The position numbers and the translations under genes were made by a program. The notes below the pieces were generated by a model. That model had not been told where the DNA came from. It made no database searches and was given only the letters and a program-made list of their open reading frames with translations. Below are positions 1-6,299 of a stretch of DNA of 9,032 nt, one piece after another (the stretch's first letter is position 1; every line of letters begins with the position of its first letter). The stretch is from WHSM01 sp050701795 (GTDB taxonomy: Bacteria > Actinomycetota > Actinomycetes > Mycobacteriales > Micromonosporaceae). The DNA lies in contig JBOGDK010000183.1 of NCBI GenBank assembly GCA_050701795.1, forward strand, positions 1 through 9,032. Direction: 5' to 3'.

Positions 1-48
1 CAGCACATCGCGAAGCGCCACCTGTACCGCGACGGGCCCACGGACTGA
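1..48 (+). CDS. nadD: C-terminal end of nicotinate-nucleotide adenylyltransferase (partial)
   Basis: The window opens inside a reading frame that ends at a TGA at 46-48. The 15 visible codons read QHIAKRHLYRDGPTD. An I-A-K-x-x-L-Y ending is typical of actinobacterial NadD, the enzyme that adenylates nicotinate mononucleotide to deamido-NAD in cytosolic NAD synthesis. The next gene is rsfS, which follows nadD in Mycobacterium and, with one gene between, in Bacillus. Only the tail is visible, so no catalytic motif can be checked; the call rests on the short C-terminal match plus gene order. Confidence 0.7.
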   Translation, partial: QHIAKRHLYRDGPTD

Positions 49-195
49 CCGACCCCTGGCCCGCTGATTCGCTGCTGTGTGGTTGGCCATCCCACTGCGA
101 ACTGGTCACACGGGTACGAAACACCGCGTGGCACCGGCCATTGGTGCTGAGGCATGAGAGGCTTGGCGGAGTCGTACCCGTCAGAAAGGAATCCG

Positions 196-606
196 GTGCC
201 CGCGTCTGACCGCGCCCGTGAACTGGCCCTCGTAGCCGCCCAGGCGGCGGCGGACAAGAAGGCCGACGACATTCGGATCATCGACGTCGGCGACCAGCTG
301 GTGATCACCGACATCTTCCTGCTCGCCTCTGCCCCGAACGAGCGCCAGGTGCTGGCGATCGTCGACGCGGTGGAGGAGAAACTCCGAGGCGTACAGGCCA
401 AGCCCGTACGCCGGGAAGGTGCCCGCGGTGGCCGTTGGGTGCTTCTTGACTACATCGACATGGTGGTCCATGTGCAGCACACCGAGGAGCGGGAGTACTA
501 CGCCCTCGACCGGCTGTGGAAGGACTGCCCGGTGATTCCGTTCAGCGACCGGGACGCGCCCGCAGGCGCGGTGAGCGGGGGAGGCGGGGAGGTCAGCGGC
601 GCGTGA
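196..606 (+). CDS. rsfS: ribosomal silencing factor RsfS (Iojap/DUF143 family)
   Basis: A 136-residue RsfS. Family members bind ribosomal protein uL14 on the 50S subunit and block joining with 30S, lowering translation in starvation or stationary phase. Visible family hallmarks are ADKKADDI (residues 19-26), DQLVITD (33-39), a conserved SAPNERQV stretch (45-52), a Gly/Arg loop followed by WVLLDYIDMVVHV (81-93), and EEREYYALDRLW (97-108). The tail after about residue 118 is Gly/Ala-rich and probably disordered. I chose GTG at 196 because AGAAAGGA (183-190) sits 5 nt upstream and homologues begin here. The frame is open back to ATG 154, but that codon has only a TGAGG one base away. The stop overlaps the next start by 4 bp (GTGA), suggesting translational coupling. 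The 147-bp gap to nadD has no clear promoter that I can see. Confidence 0.95.
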   Translation: MPASDRARELALVAAQAAADKKADDIRIIDVGDQLVITDIFLLASAPNERQVLAIVDAVEEKLRGVQAKPVRREGARGGRWVLLDYIDMVVHVQHTEEREYYALDRLWKDCPVIPFSDRDAPAGAVSGGGGEVSGA

Positions 607-1253
607 CGCGGCTGATCATCTGGAGACACGGCCAGACGTCGTGGAACGTCGAGAACCGGATTCAGGGGCAGCGGGATGTCGAACTGGACACCACGGGGCT
701 TGACCAGGCCAAAACGGCCGCCCGGATGCTCGCCGACGAACCTTGGGACATGTTGATCTCCAGTGATCTGCGGCGGGCGCAGCAGACCGCGGATGCGCTC
801 GCCGCGTTGAATGGTCAGCCGGTCGCTACCGACGCCCGGTTACGGGAACGCCGGTACGGAGACTGGGAAGGTCTCACCCACGACGAGATAGCGGCCCGGT
901 GGCCGGAGGAGTACCAGCGGTGGCGTCGTGGCGAACCGGTCCCCGAATGCGGCCTGGAGGCCCCCGCCGATGTCGCGAAACGGGTGTCGGCGGCGCTGCT
1001 CGAGGCCGTTGACGACCTTGGCGACGGCACCGCGATCGTGGTCTGTCACGGCGGTGCGGCGCGACAGGGGATGGGCGCCGTGCTCGGCTGGCCGGCATCG
1101 GTGGTACGTCATGTCGGGCCGCTGGCCAACTGTCACTGGTCGGAACTGCGGGGTGGTCCACACCGATGGCGTCTTCACGCCCACAACGTGGGGCCCAGGG
1201 CGACGTCGGCCGCGGGAACCCCGGACGACCCGGTTGCGTCTGAGAAATCATGA
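603..1253 (+). CDS. histidine phosphatase family protein, GpgP-like
   Basis: A 216-residue member of the phosphoglycerate mutase/histidine phosphatase superfamily. The phosphate-accepting motif is RHGQTSWN at residues 8-15 (His9). SSDLRRAQQTA (53-63) supplies a substrate-phosphate Arg, RERRYGDWEG (81-90) the acidic residue Glu82, and VVCHGG (146-151) the second catalytic His149. Asn15 and Gln21 lie where substrate-binding residues of mycobacterial glucosyl-3-phosphoglycerate phosphatase (GpgP, Rv2419c) occur, and that gene also directly follows rsfS. By inference it may be GpgP, but the superfamily is broad and other small phosphoesters are possible, so no symbol is given. The GTG start overlaps the rsfS stop by 4 bp, with GGGGAGG at 586-592; an upstream in-frame start at 516 would lie inside rsfS and add an Arg/Gly-rich stretch unlike the family. 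Its stop overlaps the next ATG by 4 bp. A cytoplasmic enzyme with no signal peptide. Confidence 0.9.
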   Translation: MTRLIIWRHGQTSWNVENRIQGQRDVELDTTGLDQAKTAARMLADEPWDMLISSDLRRAQQTADALAALNGQPVATDARLRERRYGDWEGLTHDEIAARWPEEYQRWRRGEPVPECGLEAPADVAKRVSAALLEAVDDLGDGTAIVVCHGGAARQGMGAVLGWPASVVRHVGPLANCHWSELRGGPHRWRLHAHNVGPRATSAAGTPDDPVASEKS

Positions 1254-1654
1254 GACGGTATGTGACAGCCGTGATGCTCGTACTCGCCCTGGGCGGGTTG
1301 GCGAGCTGCGGATCGGAACAGGGCCCTGATAACGCGGCGCCGAGCTCGCCTGCGGCGTCACCGTCGGAGACACCGAGCGGGTCGCCGTCACCGGACGGTT
1401 CCTCGGAGCCGGGCGGGTCGAAGACACCTGGCAAGGGGGACACCGTGGAGTTGCGGGGAACAGTCAAATCCGGCGTGGAGGCCGGCTGCCTGCTGCTTAC
1501 CGTGGATGGCAAGACGTACAACCTGATCGGTGGCGACCGTGACGTGGTGAAGTCGGGCACCAGCGTGGTGGTACGCGGCGAGGAGAAGCCGGACATGCTC
1601 ACGACATGCCAGCAGGGTGTCCCGTTCCAGGTCTCCGAGGCACACAGCCAGTAG
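1250..1654 (+). CDS. small secreted lipoprotein, unknown function
   Basis: A 134-residue predicted lipoprotein. The N-terminus MRRYVTAVMLVLALGGLASC is a short charged region, a hydrophobic core and a lipobox LASC with the lipidated cysteine at residue 20. Residues 21-62 are a Ser/Pro/Gly-rich linker, as in surface lipoproteins of Gram-positive bacteria. The compact C-terminal part (about 63-130) carries alternating beta-strand-like segments (VELRGTVKSG, CLLLTVDGKTYNL, TSVVVRGEE) and two cysteines, in AGCLLL and TTCQQG, that could form a disulfide. The pattern resembles a small OB-like beta-barrel of the DUF5818 kind, which I cannot verify. The ATG overlaps the phosphatase stop (ATGA), so it is likely co-translated with cytoplasmic genes, an odd partner. 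In M. tuberculosis this slot holds Rv2418c (octT), to which it shows no resemblance that I can see. Function unknown. Confidence 0.82.
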   Translation: MRRYVTAVMLVLALGGLASCGSEQGPDNAAPSSPAASPSETPSGSPSPDGSSEPGGSKTPGKGDTVELRGTVKSGVEAGCLLLTVDGKTYNLIGGDRDVVKSGTSVVVRGEEKPDMLTTCQQGVPFQVSEAHSQ

Positions 1655-1771
1655 CTGGTGGCCGGCTGCGTGGCACATCTGGCGGATGGGCATCGACACC
1701 GGTGGGTTGGCACAGTGATCCTCCCGATCGGATGAGGCGCGCGACCCCTGGTGTGTGATGTGATCGCCTCC

Positions 1772-2632
1772 ATGACTCCCCAGCGCCACGGTGCGATCAC
1801 GGTCGTCACTGACTCCACCGCGTACCTCCCGGCCGAGTTGATCGAGCGGTACGGCATCCACGTCGTACCGATCCACGTGGCGATCGGCGGCGCGACCCGG
1901 CGGGAAGGGGAAGAGGTGACGCCGGCCGACGTGGCTCGGGCCCTCCGGGACCGCCGGGTGGATGTGACGACGTCCCGCCCGAACCCGCACGAATTCACCG
2001 AGGTGTACCAGGCTCTGCTGGACGACGGTGCGACCGACGTGGTGTCGGTGCACATGTCGCGGAAACTGTCGGGCACGCTCGAGGCGGCCGAGATGGCGGC
2101 GAAGGAGTTCGGGGGGCGGGTGAGCGTACTGGACTCCGCTTCCACCGGGATGGCGCTCGGATTTCCGGTACTGGCGGCGGCAGAGGCCGCTGCGGCAGGA
2201 GAATCTGCCACCGAGGCGTGCGCGGCGGCCACTCGGGCCACCGGGCGTACCAGCATCTTCTTCTATGTGGACACCCTCGAATTCCTCCGCCGCGGCGGGC
2301 GGATCGGTGCGGCGGAGGCGCTTCTGGGCACCGCCCTTGCGGTGAAGCCGATCCTGCACGTCTCGGATGGTGAGGTCGTGGTGAAGGAGAAGGTGCGCAC
2401 GGCGGGACGGGCGCTGGCCCGCCTGGAGGACCTCGCGGTGGACGCTGCCGGGGACGACACCGTCGATGTGGCGGTGCATCACCTGGACGCGCCGCAGCGT
2501 GCTGCGGACCTGGCCGAGAAGCTGCATGCCAGGTTGCCTGCGCTCAACCAGCTGTACAGCTCCGAGGTCGGTGCGGCGGTCGGTGCCCACGTCGGCCCCG
2601 GCGTGGTGGCCGCGGTGGTATTCCGGAGATAG
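1772..2632 (+). CDS. DegV family fatty-acid-binding protein
   Basis: A 286-residue DegV-family protein. The family binds a single fatty acid between two alpha/beta domains; the best-known members, FakB, present it to the kinase FakA to make acyl-phosphate. Visible hallmarks are the N-terminal VVTDSTAYLP (11-20), TTSRPNP (66-72), the MSRKLSGT fatty-acid-head motif (95-102), VLDSAS (119-124), LRRGGRIG (172-179), KPIL (192-195) and HVGPGVV (273-279). No FakA/DAK2 partner is in the window. A DegV gene occupies the same neighbourhood in M. tuberculosis (Rv2417c). The start is unresolved. ATG 1772 matches where homologues begin but has no Shine-Dalgarno; GTG 1751 and GTG 1760 are in frame, and GGATGAGG at 1730-1737 is 13 nt before 1751. 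The 96-117 bp gap after the lipoprotein gene allows an independent promoter, with a TTGGCA at 1707-1712 but no convincing -10. It is convergent with comEC. Confidence 0.93.
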   Translation: MTPQRHGAITVVTDSTAYLPAELIERYGIHVVPIHVAIGGATRREGEEVTPADVARALRDRRVDVTTSRPNPHEFTEVYQALLDDGATDVVSVHMSRKLSGTLEAAEMAAKEFGGRVSVLDSASTGMALGFPVLAAAEAAAAGESATEACAAATRATGRTSIFFYVDTLEFLRRGGRIGAAEALLGTALAVKPILHVSDGEVVVKEKVRTAGRALARLEDLAVDAAGDDTVDVAVHHLDAPQRAADLAEKLHARLPALNQLYSSEVGAAVGAHVGPGVVAAVVFRR

Positions 2633-2677
2633 CGCCGTACGTCACGAGGCGGTTTTGTTACGCCACTGAGAGGCCCT

Positions 2678-2707
2678 GTCACGTCGGCCGTCGCCGTCAC
2701 GTCGGCC
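2678..2707. repeat. 12-bp direct repeat, 18-bp period, at the degV/comEC convergence
   Basis: GTCACGTCGGCC occurs at 2678-2689 and again at 2696-2707. The second copy covers the comEC stop codon, and a third partial copy (GTCACG) is at 2641-2646. The degV-comEC gap is only 64 bp. It also contains a 4-bp stem (2648-2651 with 2661-2664, 9-nt loop), which is too weak for me to call a terminator. The role is unknown; a short slippage duplication is the simplest explanation. Confidence 0.55.
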
Positions 2708-5072
2708 CGTCCCCGGGGGCGCGGCCACCGGAGGTCACCGCCAACCCGCCGGCCGTACGACTGACCGCGATGTCGCCGCCCCGATCCGTACGGAACACCC
2801 GGGCGCCATCGATGGTCAACCGGCGCAACAGAGACCGGTTTGGGTGGCCATAGTCGTTATCGGCTCCGACTGACACGATGGCCACAGCCGGGTCCACCGC
2901 GTCGAGGAAGTCCGGATCCTGGTACGCGCTGCCGTGGTGCGCGACCTTCAGCACATCGGCCTGGACCGGCGCCCCGGCGGCCAGCAATGCTTGTTGCCGT
3001 TCCACCTCGGCGTCTCCGGCGAGCAGTAGCGATATCCCGGCAACGTTCACCCTGAGGATCACCGAGTTGTTGTTCGGGTCGGAACGGGTCCCCGCCTCGG
3101 TGCGGTCCGGACCGAGCACCTCGAGGTGCACCTGACCAGCCTCGTACCGCCATCCGGGACTCACCGCCAACATTTCGGCCCCTGCGTCCGTCGCCGCCCT
3201 GGTGACCGTTGCATGGCCCGACTCTGGCTCCGCAAATGTGGGGCCGGCGACCGCTGCGACGTCGCGGTGGCGGATCGCGCCGGCCGTACCCCCGATGTGG
3301 TCGGCGTGGTAGTGACTGATGACCAGCAACGGGATGCTGACGACCCCGAGCCTGCGTAGGCAGCGGTCCACCGCCGAGGGTTCGGGCCCGGTATCCACGA
3401 CGATGGCCTGTCCGCCGCCGGTACGCACCACGAGTGCGTCACCCTGGCCCACGTCGCAGGCGACGAAGGTCCAGCCGGGTGGCGGCCAGGAAGCCGTGGC
3501 GGTACGCACACCGGCGGCGCCGACGACGGCGGCAACGGCCGCGACGGCGATCAGCTGCCGAGCCCGGCGCCGTCGGATGACAACCAGCAGTAGGGCGAGC
3601 GCACCTGCGAGCAGCAGGCCACCAGCCGTACCGCCGGGCCACGGCGCGGTGCCTCCCGGCATCCCGGCTCCCCAACGGGCCACCAGCACCAGCCACCACG
3701 CCGGCCAGCCGCCGAGCCAGGCGAGGAATTCAGCCCCGTCTGCCCACAGTGGTGAGACCGCGGCCGCGGAGGCCCCGAGGATCGTCGCCGGAGCGACAGC
3801 CGGCGCCGCGGCCAGGTTGGCCGGGATGGCGCTCACGCTAACCGTTCCGGTCATTGCCGCGATCACTGGAGCACACGCCGCCGACGCCGCGACCGGCACC
3901 GCGATCGCCTCAGCGACTCCGGCGGGCACCCCGCGACGGCGCAATGCGTCCCGCCAGCGCGGAGCCAGCAACAGCAGGCCGGCGGTGGCGAGCACCGACA
4001 ACACGAATCCGAGATCACCGGCCAACTCGGGGTCGACCATCACCAGCAGGTACACAGTGACCGCGAGTCCAGGTACGGCCGCGCGGGGTCTACTTGACGC
4101 CAACGCGACCAACGCCAGGCCGCCCATCACGGCGGCGCGGAGCACGCTCGGCGACGGGCGTACCAGGATCACAAAGCCGATCAGGGCAACCAGGGCCACC
4201 GCGGCACTGGCACGAGGGCCAGCCCGGCACCACGCCGCGAGCAGCAGCACCAGCCCCACAATGATCGCCACGTTGCTTCCGGAGACGGCCGTCAGATGTG
4301 TCATCCCGGTGGCCCTGAAGTCGGCCTCTACCGCTGGATCCATCCGACTCACGTCACCGACGGCGAGGCCAGGTAGCAGGCCGCCAGGTTCGTCCGGAAG
4401 CGGCTCGGCCGCCTCCTGCAGACCGTCCCGCAGGGACCCGGCAGCATGCTGCACCGCGGGTGGTTCGCCCCGCAGCCGGGGAGCCCCCGTCACAGACAGA
4501 ACGGCGGCGCGGAGGTCGCCACCGCGGGCGGGCGAGACGCGCCCGGTAACTGACACCCGCTGCCCCGGAAGCACCCCGCGCCAGGCGGGGTGATCACTGA
4601 TCACCAGCACTCCCACGTCGACCCGGGTACGGGGCACGGTCCTGTCGGCCGGGCGTACCGAGGTGAGCCGCGCGTCGACGAGCCAGCTGCGGACCCGACC
4701 GGCGCGGGAGCGCGCTGGATCGTCGGACACCACCAGGTCGGCCCGTACCGTGGCACGGTCCGCGGCCAACCCGGCGATCGGCTCGGCGTCCCGTGCCGCG
4801 GTACGTGCCGCGGTGCTGGCCGCGCCGCTGATCACCCCGAGCAGTACCCCGAGTACGACGGTCAGCAGCAGCGCGGCGCCGCCGGTACGGATCCTGCGGC
4901 GTACGTACCAGGTCGCGATCGCCAGGCTCGCCGCCACCGTGGCGAGCACCACGGCGCCGCCGGGGGAGAGGTACAGGGCCCACAGCGCGGCAAGCCACAC
5001 ACCGACGGCGGGTGGCGCCAGCCGCAGGTCGGGACCGTGATGCTCGGCGTCACCCGACGGCGGCGGGATCAC
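2697..5072 (-). CDS. comEC: ComEC/Rec2 family DNA-uptake channel with metallo-beta-lactamase domain
   Basis: A 791-residue polytopic membrane protein, the full length of the family. ComEC forms the inner-membrane channel that takes single-stranded DNA into the cell; its C-terminal metallo-beta-lactamase-like domain is thought to degrade the other strand. In order: N-terminal hydrophobic helices (about 22-88), an OB-like extracellular region (about 100-200, with VLPGQRVSVTGRV at 168-179), the competence domain with GLLPGLAVGD (231-240) and the hallmark TGMTHLTAVSGSNVAI (255-270), then several helices to about 528. The nuclease-like domain has CDVGQGDA (539-546), SHYHADHIGG (586-595), AGDAE (685-689), VAHHGS (710-715) and YGHPN (741-745), so the metal-binding His/Asp set looks intact. 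GTG start at 5072 overlaps the comEA stop by 4 bp, with AAGGA about 10 nt upstream inside comEA. No frameshift is seen. Actual competence cannot be judged; no pilus or DprA genes are visible here. Confidence 0.95.
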   Translation of the reverse strand: MIPPPSGDAEHHGPDLRLAPPAVGVWLAALWALYLSPGGAVVLATVAASLAIATWYVRRRIRTGGAALLLTVVLGVLLGVISGAASTAARTAARDAEPIAGLAADRATVRADLVVSDDPARSRAGRVRSWLVDARLTSVRPADRTVPRTRVDVGVLVISDHPAWRGVLPGQRVSVTGRVSPARGGDLRAAVLSVTGAPRLRGEPPAVQHAAGSLRDGLQEAAEPLPDEPGGLLPGLAVGDVSRMDPAVEADFRATGMTHLTAVSGSNVAIIVGLVLLLAAWCRAGPRASAAVALVALIGFVILVRPSPSVLRAAVMGGLALVALASSRPRAAVPGLAVTVYLLVMVDPELAGDLGFVLSVLATAGLLLLAPRWRDALRRRGVPAGVAEAIAVPVAASAACAPVIAAMTGTVSVSAIPANLAAAPAVAPATILGASAAAVSPLWADGAEFLAWLGGWPAWWLVLVARWGAGMPGGTAPWPGGTAGGLLLAGALALLLVVIRRRRARQLIAVAAVAAVVGAAGVRTATASWPPPGWTFVACDVGQGDALVVRTGGGQAIVVDTGPEPSAVDRCLRRLGVVSIPLLVISHYHADHIGGTAGAIRHRDVAAVAGPTFAEPESGHATVTRAATDAGAEMLAVSPGWRYEAGQVHLEVLGPDRTEAGTRSDPNNNSVILRVNVAGISLLLAGDAEVERQQALLAAGAPVQADVLKVAHHGSAYQDPDFLDAVDPAVAIVSVGADNDYGHPNRSLLRRLTIDGARVFRTDRGGDIAVSRTAGGLAVTSGGRAPGDGPT

Positions 5073-6043
5073 ACCGTCACCAGGTCCTTGAGCTGTTCGT
5101 ACCGGGCCGGCCCGATGCCGTCGACCTGGCGTAGCTCGTCAACCGATCGGAATCCACCGTGCTCGTCGCGGTAGTCAACGATCCGCTGGGCCAGGACCGG
5201 GCCGACCCCGGGCAGTGTGTCCAGCTGTTGCAGGGTTGCCTGGTTGAGACTGACCTTGCCCGCTGGATTGCCAGGCGGAGCTCCCGCCACGGAACCGCCC
5301 GGTGCACCGGCATCCGGTGGTGCGGAGGCGCCGACCACGATGAGTTCACCGTCGGTGACCTTTCGGGCCAGGTTCAGGTAGCCGATGTCGGTGCCGGGAA
5401 CGACCCCGCCAGCGGCCTTGATGGCATCGGACACCCGGGCGCCCGCCGGCAGTGTGACGAGGCCGGGCTTGCGTACCTTGCCGGCCACCGCGACCACGAC
5501 ACCGGTCGCGCTGTCACTGGGGCGTGTGGTGGGGGCGGCAGCTCGCGGCGCGACCGGCTCTGGTCTCGGCTGTGACCACCAGGCGATCACGGCGGCGATG
5601 AGCACCACCACCACGGCGAGCGCCGCGAGCGCCCGGGTGCCTGGCCGGCCAGGATCGATCTGAGCACGGTCGACGCCGAAGGCGGCGGCGAAGCGGCCGG
5701 AGAGCCGACCGTTCGGGATCGTCGTCCCGGAATCGGAGCCCACGTGTTCGGCTCCGGCCCGCGCCTGCTCCTCCGGGCTCGGTACGCGGCCCTCCAGGCT
5801 CCGTACGCGATCGGTCGCGGATCGGTCTGGCCCCGGGTCCGCGGTGTCCAGGGTCGGGCGCTCATCCGGCGGCGTACCAGATCTGGTGTCGAGTGACGAG
5901 GCACGGGGCGGCAAGGGATCGACCGTGGATCCGGCAGGCGGTGTCCGGCCCGACGGAGTCTCGCGGGACGCGAGCCGGAAGAGCCGGGTGAGGCGGCGGC
6001 GTACCACCTCGGGATCGGGGTGTGGGAAGCGGGCGAGAAGCAC
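5069..6043 (-). CDS. comEA: ComEA family DNA-binding competence protein (SLBB + helix-hairpin-helix)
   Basis: A 324-residue single-pass membrane protein. ComEA binds double-stranded DNA outside the membrane and passes it to ComEC. Residues 1-137 are a Pro/Ser/Arg-rich, probably disordered cytoplasmic part. A transmembrane helix lies at about 138-156 (ALAALAVVVVLIAAVIAWW). A short Pro-rich linker leads to an SLBB-like domain (about 181-238, VVVAVAGKVRKPGLVTLP), a Gly/Pro spacer, and a C-terminal tandem helix-hairpin-helix (263-324) with LNQATLQQLDTLPGVGPVLA and VDGIGPARYEQLKDLV. The long N-terminal region makes it clearly longer than the roughly 200-residue Bacillus protein. GTG at 6043 is the first start in the open frame; no good Shine-Dalgarno precedes it, so a downstream start is possible. 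It overlaps comEC by 4 bp, forming a two-gene operon, and is divergent from holA. Confidence 0.94.
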   Translation of the reverse strand: MLLARFPHPDPEVVRRRLTRLFRLASRETPSGRTPPAGSTVDPLPPRASSLDTRSGTPPDERPTLDTADPGPDRSATDRVRSLEGRVPSPEEQARAGAEHVGSDSGTTIPNGRLSGRFAAAFGVDRAQIDPGRPGTRALAALAVVVVLIAAVIAWWSQPRPEPVAPRAAAPTTRPSDSATGVVVAVAGKVRKPGLVTLPAGARVSDAIKAAGGVVPGTDIGYLNLARKVTDGELIVVGASAPPDAGAPGGSVAGAPPGNPAGKVSLNQATLQQLDTLPGVGPVLAQRIVDYRDEHGGFRSVDELRQVDGIGPARYEQLKDLVTV

Positions 6044-6095
6044 CCGGCGAAGCTAGGACCAGCCGGCGCGACGGCGCATCTGGCGGGCGGCCGGT

Positions 6096-6104
6096 TGTGG
6101 ATAA
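6096..6104 (-). promoter_or_regulatory. DnaA box (perfect TTATCCACA)
   Basis: TGTGGATAA on the + strand is the exact reverse complement of the classical DnaA box TTATCCACA. It lies in the non-coding region between the divergent comEA and holA genes. A chance perfect 9-mer in a GC-rich 9-kb window is unlikely but not impossible. Binding is inferred, not shown. Confidence 0.55.
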
Positions 6105-6114
6105 CCAGAGTGCC

Positions 6115-6123
6115 TGTGGACGA
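6115..6123 (-). promoter_or_regulatory. second DnaA-box-like site (TCGTCCACA)
   Basis: TGTGGACGA on the + strand is the reverse complement of TCGTCCACA. This is one base from the actinobacterial-type box TTGTCCACA and fits the degenerate consensus described for Streptomyces. It has the same orientation as the perfect box and starts exactly 19 bp after it, so the two sites would lie on nearly the same helical face (about two turns apart). Confidence 0.42.
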
Positions 6124-6168
6124 GGTTGCGGTCCCGAGCAATGGATGTAGTGGGATTTCCGGAATCCG

Positions 6169-6174
6169 TAAAAT
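6169..6174 (+). promoter_or_regulatory. candidate -10 element for holA
   Basis: TAAAAT differs from the sigma-70 -10 consensus at one base and sits in the only AT-rich stretch of the comEA/holA gap (AATCCGTAAAATACC). No good -35 hexamer is found 16-19 bp upstream. If used, transcription would start near 6181, leaving a leader of about 120 nt before the holA GTG. On the opposite strand the same stretch reads TATTTT, a poorer match that could serve comEA. Confidence 0.35.
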
Positions 6175-6181
6175 ACCCTCT

Positions 6182-6195
6182 GATCTGCGCAGATC
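6182..6195. promoter_or_regulatory. 14-bp perfect palindrome, candidate operator
   Basis: GATCTGCGCAGATC is its own reverse complement over 14 bases, with no spacer. It lies about 8 bp downstream of the TAAAAT hexamer, where a dimeric repressor would block initiation. It is not followed by a T-run, and a spacerless palindrome is poorly suited to be a hairpin terminator, so a protein-binding site is the better guess. No regulator gene is in the window to pair with it. Confidence 0.4.
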
Positions 6196-6299
6196 GCCCT
6201 CCGCTATGTCACCGATACGGAAGTGGGTTCGGCATGACCGCCGGTTTGGCAGGATTCCGGACCGTACGGACCACAGGCGGTCATGCGACGATTGCTGGC

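Noticed and set aside
154..195. N-terminal extension of rsfS from ATG 154
   Set aside because: The ribosome-binding site AGAAAGGA is placed correctly for GTG 196 and would lie inside the gene if 154 were used. Family members begin near 196.
874..2256. 460-residue open frame on the - strand across the phosphatase, lipoprotein and degV genes
   Set aside because: It is antisense to three genes with clear homology or export signals. Its product is Arg/Pro/Ser/Thr-rich with no recognisable domain, as expected of shadow frames in high-GC DNA.
1388..2590. 400-residue open frame on the - strand opposite lipoprotein and degV
   Set aside because: Arg/His-rich shadow of degV in another frame, with no domain and no plausible start context.
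2648..2664. Hairpin GGCG/CGCC after degV as a terminator
   Set aside because: Only four base pairs with a nine-base loop; too weak to support the call.
3319..4593. 424-residue open frame on the + strand opposite comEC
   Set aside because: Low-complexity Ala/Thr/Arg product exactly antisense to the well-supported comEC membrane domain.
6126..6299. N-terminal extension of holA from TTG 6126 or ATG 6234
   Set aside because: The extra residues do not resemble delta subunits, the 6126 start is TTG, and the stretch carries the -10-like hexamer and the palindrome.
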